DNA of 64,000 nt from Thiomonas sp. FB-6 (GTDB taxonomy: Bacteria; Pseudomonadota; Gammaproteobacteria; Burkholderiales; Burkholderiaceae_C). Shown here in pieces: positions 25,274 through 33,852 of the stretch; position 1 is the first letter of the stretch, and every line of letters starts with the position of its first letter. A program made the translations under genes and the position numbers. Under the pieces are notes generated by a model. The model was given only the letters and a program-made list of their open reading frames with translations, was not told where the DNA came from and ran no database searches. The stretch spans positions 83,240-147,239 of the forward strand of contig NZ_KB898477.1 in NCBI RefSeq assembly GCF_000377645.1, read 5' to 3'.

Positions 25274-26274
25274 GCGGGCGCGGGTTTCGCAACGCACGCG
25301 TGTCGCCGGTCCGGCGCCGCCTGCTGGGCGCGCTGGGCGCGGCCTGGCCGCTGGCGGCGGCGGGTGTCGTGCCCGAGGCCTGGGGCCAGCAGCCGCTGCG
25401 CATCATCGTCGGCTACACCGCCGGCGGGGCGGTGGATACGCTGGCGCGCCTGGTGGGCACGGCGCTGTCGCGTTCGCTGCACGAGCCGCTGGTGGTCGAG
25501 GACCGCCCCGGGGCCGGGGGCAACCTGGCGGTCAAACTCATGCTGCAAAGCCGCGCCGACGGTCGCACGCTGCTGCTGGCGGCCAACGCGCTGGCGGCGA
25601 ACGTCTCGCTGTACCAGCCGCCACCCTTCGACCTCGAGCGCGACATCGCGCCGGTGGGCATGATCGGGCGCGTTCCGGTGCTCATCGCCGTGGGCGCGGA
25701 ATCGCCGCTGCGCAGCCTGGCCGATCTGCTGCGCGGCGCGCGCCGCAAGCCCGACAGCCTGACCTTCGCGTCCCCCGGCATCGGCTCCACGCCGCACCTG
25801 GCGATGCTGCAGTTCGAGCACGCCGCGCATGTGCGGCTTCGCCACATTCCCTACAAGGGCGGGGCACCGGCCATCGCCGACGCACTGGCGGGCGAGGTCG
25901 ACTGCGTGGCCGTCAACGCCCTGGAGGTGGTGGACCTGGCGCGCAGCGGGCGCATGCGCGTGCTGGCGCTGATGAGCCCGCGCCCTTCACCCGTGTTCCC
26001 CGGGGTTCCCACCATCGCGCAGTCGGGCTACCCCGGCTTTTCCGCTTCCGTCTGGTACGGGCTGGTGGCGCCCGCCGGCACGCCTCGCCCCACCGTGCTG
26101 CGCCTGAACGCGGCGCTGCGCCAGGCCTTGGCCGACCCCGCGGTGCGCCGCCCCCTCCTGGGCGCCGGCGGCGAGATCGATCCGGGAACTCCCGAGCAGT
26201 TCCGCCAGTTGCTGCTGTCCGAGCGAGCGCGCTACGCGGCGCTGATCCGCAAGGAATCCATCCGCACCGAATGA
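25270..26274 (+). CDS. tctC: TctC (Bug) family periplasmic substrate-binding protein, copy 1
   Basis: A 334-residue carboxylate-binding receptor. The N terminus has a twin-arginine-like stretch (SPVRRRLLGAL) before the hydrophobic core, so export may be by Tat or Sec; the mature chain begins near QQPLRIIVGYTAGGAVDTLAR. Bug-family hallmarks are GYTAGGAVDTLAR, VVEDRPGAGGN and HIPYKGGAPA. It overlaps tctA by four bases and is therefore the most likely cognate receptor of this TctAB pair. Confidence 0.92.
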   Translation: MSGRGFRNARVSPVRRRLLGALGAAWPLAAAGVVPEAWGQQPLRIIVGYTAGGAVDTLARLVGTALSRSLHEPLVVEDRPGAGGNLAVKLMLQSRADGRTLLLAANALAANVSLYQPPPFDLERDIAPVGMIGRVPVLIAVGAESPLRSLADLLRGARRKPDSLTFASPGIGSTPHLAMLQFEHAAHVRLRHIPYKGGAPAIADALAGEVDCVAVNALEVVDLARSGRMRVLALMSPRPSPVFPGVPTIAQSGYPGFSASVWYGLVAPAGTPRPTVLRLNAALRQALADPAVRRPLLGAGGEIDPGTPEQFRQLLLSERARYAALIRKESIRTE

Positions 26275-26335
26275 CGCCCCGGCCCGCGGACGCGGGCGGA
26301 CGGGCATGGTTTTTCGACCCACAGGAGACACTCGC

Positions 26336-27313
26336 ATGCATCGCAAACCCTGGCGCGCCGCCGCCGCGGCCCTCGGCCTGATCGGAGCCCTGGCCGGCGC
26401 TCCGTCCCATGCCGCCGGCTTTCCCGACCGTACCCTGACCATCGTCGTGCCCTTCGCCCCCGGCGGAGGCGTGGACATGATCGGCCGTGTGCTGGCGCAG
26501 CAGATGTCCAAGGAGACCGGCCGGACCGTGCTGGTCGACGACCGCCCCGGCGCCAGCGCCAACCTGGGCGCCGGCTACGTGGCGCGCGCCAAGCCGGACG
26601 GCTACACCATCCTGCTGGCCGCCAACGGCCTGGCCGCCAACGCCACCTTGTTCCCCGACGCGCCCTTCGATCCGCTGAAGGACTTCGCGCCCGTGGGCAA
26701 GGTGGGCGAGGCTCCGCTGGTGGTGATCGTGGCGCGCAAGTCGCGCTTCGACAACCTGAAGCAACTGCTCGACGACGCGCGCGCCCACCCGGGCAAGCTG
26801 ACCTTCGGTTCGGCCGGCAACGGCAGTTCCCAGCACCTGGCCGGCGAACTGCTCAAGATGGACGCCCACATCCAGGCCCTGCACGTGCCCTACAAGGGCG
26901 GCGCGCCGGCCACCACCGACCTGCTGGGCGGGCGCATCGACTTCATGGTGCAGAACCCGCTGGAGGCGCTGCCGCTGCTGCGCTCGCACCAGCTGCGCGC
27001 GCTGGCCGTGGCCAGCGACCAGCGCCTGAAGCTGCTGCCCGAGGTGCCCACCGCGGCGCAGGCCGGGCTGCCCGGCTACGAAGCCTCGGTGTGGTGGGGC
27101 GTGGTGGCTCCGGCCAAGACCCCGGCGGCGGTCGTGCGCAAGCTCAACGAGTTGCTCGACCAGGCGCTGAACGATCCCGCCACCCAGGCCAAGCTCGAAT
27201 CCATGGGCGTGGTCGTGCAGCCCGGAACCCGCCAGCAATTCGGCAGCTTCCTGCACGGCGAGGTGTTCAAGTGGCGCAAGGTGATCCAGACCGCGCATAT
27301 CCACGTCAACTGA
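26336..27313 (+). CDS. tctC: TctC (Bug) family periplasmic substrate-binding protein, copy 2
   Basis: A second Bug-family receptor of 325 residues, 61 bases after the first. It has a Sec-type signal peptide (residues 1-24, ending PSHAA), then VPFAPGGGVDMIGR, VDDRPGASANLGAGYV and HVPYKGGAPATTD. It is clearly related to copy 1 but has diverged well beyond a recent duplicate. ACAGGAGAC precedes the ATG at 26336. Two receptors next to one TctAB pair suggest a shared permease with different ligands. Confidence 0.92.
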   Translation: MHRKPWRAAAAALGLIGALAGAPSHAAGFPDRTLTIVVPFAPGGGVDMIGRVLAQQMSKETGRTVLVDDRPGASANLGAGYVARAKPDGYTILLAANGLAANATLFPDAPFDPLKDFAPVGKVGEAPLVVIVARKSRFDNLKQLLDDARAHPGKLTFGSAGNGSSQHLAGELLKMDAHIQALHVPYKGGAPATTDLLGGRIDFMVQNPLEALPLLRSHQLRALAVASDQRLKLLPEVPTAAQAGLPGYEASVWWGVVAPAKTPAAVVRKLNELLDQALNDPATQAKLESMGVVVQPGTRQQFGSFLHGEVFKWRKVIQTAHIHVN

Positions 27314-27454
27314 GGGGGACACGACGCGGGCGAGGGGCCTGACAATTCGTGGGGCTACTGCGCGCGAGCGCGGCGGCTGGGGCTAAATTGATCGGCTCCC
27401 TGCAGCCAGGCACCCGCTGCGCTGCTCCGGCACCCGCACCCCGAGGCCCACGCC

Positions 27455-29149
27455 ATGCGTCCTTCCCCCGCTCCCTCCCGCGACCCCCAGCCCTGGTGGC
27501 GCGTCGGCTCGATCTACCAGATCTATCTGCGCAGTTTCCAGGACAGCAACGCCGACGGCATCGGCGACCTGCGCGGCGCGCTGCGCCGCCTGCCCCATGT
27601 CGCCCAGCTCGGCGTGGACGCGGTCTGGCTGACGCCGTTTTTCCGCAGCCCGATGAAGGACTACGGCTACGACGTCAGCGACTACCGCGACGTGGATCCG
27701 TTGTTCGGCACCCTGGACGAATTCCGCGAACTGGTCGCGCGCGCCCATGAGCTGGGCCTGAAGGTGATGATCGACCAGGTCCTTTCCCACACCTCGGACC
27801 GCCATGCCTGGTTCCGCGAGAGCTGCCGCGACGCGCTCAACCCCAAGGCGGACTGGTACGTGTGGGCCGACCCGCTGCAGGACGGCTCGCCGCCCAACAA
27901 CTGGCTGAGCGTGTTCGGCGGCAGCGCCTGGGAATGGAACACGCGCCGGCAGAAGTACTACCTGCACAACTTCCTCCCCAGCCAGCCCGATCTGAACTTC
28001 CACAAGCCGGAGGTTCAGGAAGCCGTGCTCGACTCGGTTCGCTTCTGGCTCGACCAGGGAGTGGACGGCCTGCGCCTGGATACCGCCAACTTCTATTTCC
28101 ACGATCCCCTGCTGCGCTCGAACCCGGCGCGCGGCTGGCCGGTGGAAAGCGACCCGGCGGTGACGGCGGTCAACCCCTACGCCTGGCAGCGCCACGTGTA
28201 CGACAAGAGCCGCCCCGAGAACCTGCCCTTCCTGCGGCGCCTGCGGGCCCTGCTCGACGCCTATCCCGGTACCGCCATGGTCGGTGAGATCGGCGACGAC
28301 GACGGCATCGGGCGCATGGTCGAGTACACCCAGGGCGGCGACAAGCTGCACATGGCCTACAGCTTCGACCTGCTGGGTCCGCGCCACGACGCCCCCTTCC
28401 TGCACGCCATGCTCGAGCGCCTGCTGCGCATCCTCGGCGACGGCTGGCCCTGCTGGTCGTTGTCCAACCACGACGTGCCCAGGCTGGCCAGCCGCTGGGG
28501 AGGCGAGCATCCCGACCCGCGCCTGCTGCGCCAGGCCGCGGCCTTGCAGATGACCCTGCTCGGCACGCCCTGCGTGTACCAGGGCGACGAACTCGGACTG
28601 GAGGAGGCCGAGCTCGCGGAAGGCGATTTGCGCGATCCCTACGGCATCGCCATGTGGCCGGAGTTCAAGGGGCGCGACGGCTGCCGCACGCCGATGCCCT
28701 GGGATGCCGCGCAGCCCTGCGCCGGCTTCAGCGAGGGCACGCCCTGGCTGCCGCTGTGCTCACGCCATCGCGCGCACGCGGTGGCGGGGCAGGCGCCCGG
28801 GGGGCTGCTCGAGTTCTACCGCCGGCTGCTGGCGTGGCGCCGCGCCGAGCCCGCGCTGCACGGCGGCACCATGCAGCTGCTGGAGCCGCACGAGCAGCTG
28901 CTGGCGTACACCCGCGAATCCGAGCGGCACGGCCGGCGTGTGTTGTGCGCATTCAACTGCAGCGACAAGCCGCTGCGCTGGCACCTGCCCGCGGGCTTCG
29001 AGGGGGCAGGGCAGGCGCCGCGAGACGGCGTCGAATTCGACCACGGCGCCGCGCTGTTCGAGCCCTGGGGCTTCCTGCTGGCCGAAGCCGGGCAGGAGGC
29101 CGCGGCTGCGCCGCGCGGCGTACAGGACACCCATGGACCCGACACCTGA
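27455..29149 (+). CDS. GH13 alpha-glucosidase / oligo-1,6-glucosidase-type enzyme
   Basis: A 564-residue cytoplasmic glycoside hydrolase of family 13; no signal peptide is present. The four conserved regions are visible: DQVLSHTSD, GLRLDTANF with nucleophile Asp209, MVGEIGDDD with acid/base Glu278, and SLSNHDVPR with Asp340. The opening WWRVGSIYQIYLRSFQDSNADGIGDL is the alpha-glucosidase/trehalose-synthase-type start. A beta-sandwich C domain follows at about residue 480. It probably releases glucose from alpha-1,4- or alpha-1,6-oligosaccharides. Its last 17 bases overlap the next gene, for a chromate transporter half, with no evident functional connection. Confidence 0.9.
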   Translation: MRPSPAPSRDPQPWWRVGSIYQIYLRSFQDSNADGIGDLRGALRRLPHVAQLGVDAVWLTPFFRSPMKDYGYDVSDYRDVDPLFGTLDEFRELVARAHELGLKVMIDQVLSHTSDRHAWFRESCRDALNPKADWYVWADPLQDGSPPNNWLSVFGGSAWEWNTRRQKYYLHNFLPSQPDLNFHKPEVQEAVLDSVRFWLDQGVDGLRLDTANFYFHDPLLRSNPARGWPVESDPAVTAVNPYAWQRHVYDKSRPENLPFLRRLRALLDAYPGTAMVGEIGDDDGIGRMVEYTQGGDKLHMAYSFDLLGPRHDAPFLHAMLERLLRILGDGWPCWSLSNHDVPRLASRWGGEHPDPRLLRQAAALQMTLLGTPCVYQGDELGLEEAELAEGDLRDPYGIAMWPEFKGRDGCRTPMPWDAAQPCAGFSEGTPWLPLCSRHRAHAVAGQAPGGLLEFYRRLLAWRRAEPALHGGTMQLLEPHEQLLAYTRESERHGRRVLCAFNCSDKPLRWHLPAGFEGAGQAPRDGVEFDHGAALFEPWGFLLAEAGQEAAAAPRGVQDTHGPDT

Positions 29150-29726
29150 CACCGATTCCGCCGCGCCCGCGGCCCAGCCCTCGCTGGGTTGCGCCCAGTT
29201 GTTCTGGATGTTCACCCACATCACCATGCTGGGATTCGGGGGCGTGCTGCCCTGGATGTACCGCGTGCTGGTGGAGCGCAAGCGGGTGCTCTCGCCCGAG
29301 GAGTTCCGCGAACTCCTCGCGCTGGGCCAGGTGCTGCCCGGCCCGTCGATCTGCAACATGGCCGTGATGGTCGGCTGGCGCCACGCCGGCGTCGCCGGCG
29401 GCGCTTGCGCGCTGGCCGGCATGATGCTCGGGCCGATGGTGCTGGTGATCCTGCTCGGCCTGGGCTACGAGAGCCACGGCCGCGCGCCGCTGCTGGCCTC
29501 GGTGCTGGCCGGCATGTCCGCCGCCGCCGCCGGGCTGATCGTGGTCATGGCCCTGCGCATGGCCGCCGGGCTGCCACGGCGGGGACGCAACCTGCTGGTG
29601 GCCGGGCTGGCCCTGCTGGGCATCACCGTGCTGCACCTGCCGCTGTGGATGGTGCTCGCCGGGCTCGCCCCGGTGGGCATGGTGCTGCTGCGCCGCGAGC
29701 GGTCCCGGGTGGGCGGCGCGTCATGA
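29133..29726 (+). CDS. chrA: Short-chain chromate transporter subunit, N-terminal-type half
   Basis: A 197-residue membrane protein of one CHR domain: FTHITMLGFGGVLPWMYRVLVE, then GQVLPGPSICNMAVMVGW with the PGP motif, then hydrophobic helices. Together with the next gene it forms the two-gene short version of ChrA, in which two half-size proteins replace one fused protein of about 400 residues. Such pairs export chromate or transport related oxyanions. Its start overlaps the GH13 gene by 17 bases and its end overlaps its partner by four. Confidence 0.87.
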   Translation: MDPTPDTDSAAPAAQPSLGCAQLFWMFTHITMLGFGGVLPWMYRVLVERKRVLSPEEFRELLALGQVLPGPSICNMAVMVGWRHAGVAGGACALAGMMLGPMVLVILLGLGYESHGRAPLLASVLAGMSAAAAGLIVVMALRMAAGLPRRGRNLLVAGLALLGITVLHLPLWMVLAGLAPVGMVLLRRERSRVGGAS

Positions 29727-30265
29727 AGGCGCAGCTGCTGATCGCCTGGGCGATCTTCAAGTACTTCTGCGGCATCTCGATGATGGCCGTGGGCGGCGGC
29801 GTGGTCTCGCTGACCCCCCAGATCTACCGCTTCGTCGTCGTCGAGCACCATTGGCTCAGTCCCCAGGGCTTCGTCGCCGCCTTCAGCATCGCGCAGGCGG
29901 CGCCCGGCCCGAATTTCCTCTACGCCACGCTGGTGGCGCTGCAGGCCGGCGGCGTGCTGGCCGCGGTGGGCGCCACGCTGGCCCTGGTGGTGCCTCCGGC
30001 CGTGCTGACCCTGGTGGCGCTGACCGTGCGCCTGCGCGGGCGCGCCAGGGAACTGATGGGGCTGCTGCGCTTCTCGCTGTCCCATGTGGCCGTGGGCATG
30101 ATGCTGGCCACCGCGATCTCCCTGGTCGCCGCCGCCGACACCGGCTGGGCGACCGCGGCGCTGACCGCGCTGACCGTGGTGGCGGTGATGCGCTGGAAGG
30201 TGCACCCGCTGGCGCTGATCGGCGCCGGGGCGCTGGGCGGGCTGCTGCTGGGCCTGCACGGCTGA
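29723..30265 (+). CDS. chrA: Short-chain chromate transporter subunit, C-terminal-type half
   Basis: The second half of the split chromate transporter, 180 residues, with its own CHR pattern: FKYFCGISMMAVGGGVVSL and SIAQAAPGPNFLYATLV (PGP motif again), followed by four or so hydrophobic segments. It shares an ATGA overlap with the first half, which supports equimolar synthesis and assembly as a heterodimer. Confidence 0.87.
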   Translation: MKAQLLIAWAIFKYFCGISMMAVGGGVVSLTPQIYRFVVVEHHWLSPQGFVAAFSIAQAAPGPNFLYATLVALQAGGVLAAVGATLALVVPPAVLTLVALTVRLRGRARELMGLLRFSLSHVAVGMMLATAISLVAAADTGWATAALTALTVVAVMRWKVHPLALIGAGALGGLLLGLHG

Positions 30266-30293
30266 GCAGCGAGGGTGCGTCCCGTGCGCGGGC

Positions 30294-31247
30294 CTACAGG
30301 GCCCGGCTCGCCAGCGCCAGCAGGTAGCCGAGCAGGGCGCCGGCCGCCGGGCCGATCAGCCATCCGCGCACCACGCCCAGCATCACCCGCGTGTCGATGG
30401 TCTCGCGCCCGCGCGCGACGCCCGTGCCCGCCATGGCGCCGATCAGCGCCTGGTTCATGGAGGTGAAGTAGCCGAAGGCCACCGCCGTCAGCACCACCAG
30501 CGCCTGCACCAGCTGCGCCGCCGTCGCCATGGGCAGGTCCACCCGGACCATGTCGAAGGCCACGCGCCGCAGCAGCGGGCGCCCCCAGGTGAGCACGCCC
30601 GCGGCCAGCCCCAGGCCGCCCACGAAGCCGGCCAGCAGCGGGCCGCACAGTCCGGTGGACAGGAACACGGCGGTGGCGTTGGACACGTCGTTGGCGCCCA
30701 TGGCCACCGAGGCCGCGCCGCCCACCACCACCAGCGCGCGCGCCACCGCGGGCGCCGCGCGGGTGCCGGCGCGCAGGCCCGGCAGGCGGTCGAACAGGCG
30801 GGTGAAGGCGTAGCCCAACGCGAAGGCGGCCACCGGCGCCAGCACCCACAGCAGCGCCAGGCGGGCAATCGTTCCCCAATGGATGTGCAGGCCCAGCGCC
30901 GCGGCCGCTCCGACGATGCAGAACACCAGGATCTGGATGGTCGACGTGGGAATGCGCAATTGGGTGAACAGCGTGGTCAGCGCGAAGGCGGCCGCGATCA
31001 CCGCGATGGCCGCCGGCGTGGCCAGCCGGCCGCCGGCCACGATGCCGTGCCCGACGTGCACCAGCACGCCATGGCTGAGCAGGGTGGCGCCGAGCAGGGT
31101 CAGCGGCGCCATGGTCCACAGCGCCGCGCGCGCGCCGATGCTGCCGCTGGCATGCGGCATGCCCATGCAGGCCCCGGTGTAGTGCGCGCCCATGCTCCAC
31201 GCGAAACCCAGCGCCAGCAGGACCAGAAGAATGTCGGGAAGGCTCAT
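30294..31247 (-). CDS. PiT-family inorganic phosphate transporter-like protein
   Basis: A 317-residue membrane protein with about eight or nine hydrophobic segments and an inverted two-repeat layout. The second repeat has the family signature MGANDVSNATAVF. The equivalent place in the first repeat reads MGAHYTGACMGMPHASG, so the GANDxxN motif that binds phosphate and sodium or proton there is lost. It is also shorter than PitA-type carriers (about 490 residues). The phosphate-transporter assignment is by family only; a different anion is possible. It converges with the chromate genes and is divergent from the moxR-type gene. Confidence 0.78.
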   Translation of the reverse strand: MSLPDILLVLLALGFAWSMGAHYTGACMGMPHASGSIGARAALWTMAPLTLLGATLLSHGVLVHVGHGIVAGGRLATPAAIAVIAAAFALTTLFTQLRIPTSTIQILVFCIVGAAAALGLHIHWGTIARLALLWVLAPVAAFALGYAFTRLFDRLPGLRAGTRAAPAVARALVVVGGAASVAMGANDVSNATAVFLSTGLCGPLLAGFVGGLGLAAGVLTWGRPLLRRVAFDMVRVDLPMATAAQLVQALVVLTAVAFGYFTSMNQALIGAMAGTGVARGRETIDTRVMLGVVRGWLIGPAAGALLGYLLALASRAL

Positions 31248-31406
31248 CGAAGCAGCGGGGAAGGAGGTCGCAGGATCCTATCGCCGACGCGCCCGAGCCG
31301 TGCGCCTCCAGGGTTGACCCGCTTGACCGAGAAAGTGAGCAAATGCGAATATCCTTAAACACGCATAATTGCGGATTCCCCGGGCCCGCCGGGCCACGAG
31401 GCCACG

Positions 31407-32438
31407 ATGCAGCCAGCCGCCACGCTCCCCACCCCCCACGGCCCCCTGGACTCCGCTGCCGCGGGGAACGGCGGCGCCGACCCCTGCCAGGCCGCGGTGG
31501 GGGTCCTGCGCGAGCAGCTCGCGCAGGACATCGTCGGCCAGCAGGCGCTGCTGGACCGCCTGGTGGTCGCGCTGCTCAGCGGCGGCCACCTGCTGGTGGA
31601 AGGGCTGCCGGGCCTGGCCAAGACCACCGCCATCAAGGCCCTGGCGCGGGCCGTGCACGCCAGTTTCCAGCGCGTGCAGTTCACCCCCGACCTGCTGCCC
31701 GGCGACCTGACCGGCGGCGACGTGTACCTGCCGGCCGAGGGGCGCAGCCGCTTCGTCGAGGGTCCGCTGTTCCACGACATCGTGCTGGCCGACGAGATCA
31801 ACCGCGCGCCGGCCAAGGTGCAATCGGCGCTGCTGGAGGCCATGCAGGAAGGCCAGGTCACGGTGGGCGGCCGCAGTCACGCGCTGCCGCCCCTGTTCCT
31901 GGTGATGGCCACGCAGAATCCGCTGGAACAATCCGGCACCTACCCGTTGCCCGAGGCCCAGCTCGACCGTTTCCTGCTGCACGTCGTGCTCGACTATCCC
32001 AGCGCGGAGCAGGAGCGCCGCATCCTGGACCTGGACCTGGCGCGCGCCGGCGAGCCGGCGGGCCAGGCGAGGGCCGTGATCGATGCCGCGCTGGTGCTGC
32101 AGGCGCGGCGCCAGGTACGCCGCGTGCACCTGGCCGAATCGCTGCGCGCGAGCATCGTCGATCTGGTGCGCGCCACCCGCGAGCCGCGGTCGCCCGACGC
32201 GGACTTGCCGGACCTGGTCGAGGCCGGCGCATCGCCGCGCGCCGTGCTGGCGCTGGCCCACGCCGCACAGGCGCTGGCCTACCTGCGCGGGCGTGACTAC
32301 GTGGTGCCGGAGGACATCGTCGAACTCGCGCCCGACGTGCTGCGCCACCGCATCGTGCTGCACCCGCAGGCGCGGCTGCAGGGCGTGGACGCCGACTCGC
32401 TGGTGCGCGAGCTGTTGCGGGCGCGCGAGATCGCCTGA
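31407..32438 (+). CDS. MoxR-family AAA+ ATPase
   Basis: A 343-residue AAA+ ATPase. Walker A is GLPGLAKTT, Walker B is VLADEINR, sensor 1 is VMATQNPLEQSGTYPLPEAQLDRF and the C-terminal helical lid follows. MoxR proteins act as chaperones that assemble or activate complexes with von Willebrand A domain proteins. This one heads a six-gene operon with two VWA proteins, the arrangement known as the bat or aerotolerance operon. The AT-rich segment at 31335-31372 upstream, with inverted ATGCG...CGCAT, is the probable promoter region. Confidence 0.93.
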   Translation: MQPAATLPTPHGPLDSAAAGNGGADPCQAAVGVLREQLAQDIVGQQALLDRLVVALLSGGHLLVEGLPGLAKTTAIKALARAVHASFQRVQFTPDLLPGDLTGGDVYLPAEGRSRFVEGPLFHDIVLADEINRAPAKVQSALLEAMQEGQVTVGGRSHALPPLFLVMATQNPLEQSGTYPLPEAQLDRFLLHVVLDYPSAEQERRILDLDLARAGEPAGQARAVIDAALVLQARRQVRRVHLAESLRASIVDLVRATREPRSPDADLPDLVEAGASPRAVLALAHAAQALAYLRGRDYVVPEDIVELAPDVLRHRIVLHPQARLQGVDADSLVRELLRAREIA

Positions 32439-32443
32439 ATCCC

Positions 32444-33445
32444 ATGGTCACGGCCCGGCGCAACGCGGACGGCGCGCAGGCCGCCGCGCCTCCCGGAAGC
32501 TTCGCGCTGCTGGAGCCGGCCGACTGGCGCGAACTCGCGCCGCTGCTCGCCGCTCGCGCGCAGCCGCAATTCGAGCCAGGGCCCGCGCGCCCGGACCGCG
32601 CCGGCGAGGCCCCGTCGCGCCTGGCCGGCCGCGGCCAGGACTACGCGCAAAGCCGTCCCTACCAGGCCGGCGACGACATGAGGTTCATGCACTGGGCGCT
32701 GCTCGCGCGCACCGGCAGGCCCTATGTGCGCGTGTTCGAGCAGGAACGCAGGCTGGCCTGGCACGCGCTGGTGGACGTGCATGGTTCGATGCTGTTCGGC
32801 ACGCGCGCGCGCACCAAGGCCGCGCAGGCGGCGCGCAGCGCGCTGGCAGGCGCGGCACGGCAGGTCTCGCGCTGGCCGCTGTCGCGCGTGGAGGCGTCGT
32901 TGTGGACGCCGCTGGGCGTGCAGACCCGCTCCTTCGGCAGCGGCCACGCCGCGGTGCGCAGCCTGGCCGCGTGGCTGGCCGGGCAGCGCATCGTGCCGCC
33001 CTGCGCCGCGACCGCAGCGCAGCGAGCACGGGCGGCCGAGGTCTCGCGCACGGCCCTGGAGTCCTGGGCCGCCATCATGCGGCGGGCTTCGGTGCAGCCC
33101 ACGCAGATGCTGCTGTGCAGCGACTTCGACTGGCTGGACGCCCGGGCCGGCGCCTGCCTGGCCGGACTGGCCGACGAGGCGCGCATGGCCGCGGTGGAAG
33201 TGTTCGACCCCGCCGAGGCGGCGCTGCCCGAGTTGCCGCCCGCGCGCTTCGCCGATGGCACCAGCGGCGCCACCGGATGGCTGGCGCCGGGGAGGTCCGC
33301 GCGCGAGGCCTTCGCGCGCGAGGCCCTGGCTCGACGCGAGCGCCTGCAGCGTCGCCTGCGGGCGCTGCGCATGGCGTCGGTCCGCAGTTGCACCACTGAT
33401 TCCGCGGCGCGGATCCAGGCGCTGCTGGCCGGGCTGGACTCATGA
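32444..33445 (+). CDS. DUF58 domain protein
   Basis: A 333-residue cytoplasmic protein with the DUF58 signature YAQSRPYQAGDDMRFMHWALLARTGRP followed by VFEQERRLAWHALVDVHGSM, which looks like the start of a VWA-like fold with a degenerate metal site. DUF58 proteins nearly always accompany MoxR ATPases. It starts five bases after the moxR-type gene and overlaps the next gene by four bases. The molecular function is unknown. Confidence 0.88.
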   Translation: MVTARRNADGAQAAAPPGSFALLEPADWRELAPLLAARAQPQFEPGPARPDRAGEAPSRLAGRGQDYAQSRPYQAGDDMRFMHWALLARTGRPYVRVFEQERRLAWHALVDVHGSMLFGTRARTKAAQAARSALAGAARQVSRWPLSRVEASLWTPLGVQTRSFGSGHAAVRSLAAWLAGQRIVPPCAATAAQRARAAEVSRTALESWAAIMRRASVQPTQMLLCSDFDWLDARAGACLAGLADEARMAAVEVFDPAEAALPELPPARFADGTSGATGWLAPGRSAREAFAREALARRERLQRRLRALRMASVRSCTTDSAARIQALLAGLDS

Positions 33446-33852
33446 TCGACCGCCTCGCCGCGCTCGCCGACATCGTGCCGCCGCGCCCGGTCGCGCCTCC
33501 ACCCGCGGTGTCGCCGTGGCAGGGCGGCACCACGTGGTGGCTGGCCGTGGTGGTGCTGCTGGCGGTCCTGGCGCTCGTGGTCTTCGCCGCAGGCCGGTGG
33601 GCTCGCCAGGCGCTGCGCCGGCGGCGTGCCCGTGCACGCCTGCTGCGCACGCGTGCACGGCTTCGCGCCGGTCCGGCGGATGCGCCGGTCGCGCCGCTGC
33701 TGGCCGCCGTGTTCGAGGATCTGCGCCGCGCCGGACTGCCCGAGCCCGGCGCCGGGGACGCGGCCCGTGGCCCGCACCAACGCCTGCTCTACGCCCGCGA
33801 GGTCGGCGCCGCTGCGCTGTGCGACTACCTGGACCAGCGCCTGGCGCCATGA
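33442..33852 (+). CDS. DUF4381-type single-pass membrane protein
   Basis: A 136-residue protein with a proline-rich N terminus, one hydrophobic helix at about residues 33-55 and a basic cytoplasmic tail. Its length, single helix and position between the DUF58 and VWA genes match the DUF4381 proteins of proteobacterial Bat operons. ATGA overlaps join it to both neighbours. Role unknown, probably a membrane adaptor. Confidence 0.72.
   Translation: MIDRLAALADIVPPRPVAPPPAVSPWQGGTTWWLAVVVLLAVLALVVFAAGRWARQALRRRRARARLLRTRARLRAGPADAPVAPLLAAVFEDLRRAGLPEPGAGDAARGPHQRLLYAREVGAAALCDYLDQRLAP

Noticed and set aside
31335..31372. ATGCG...CGCAT inverted pair upstream of the MoxR gene as an operator
   Set aside because: The arms are only five bases long with a 14-base gap and no second copy; it is mentioned only as part of a probable AT-rich promoter region.
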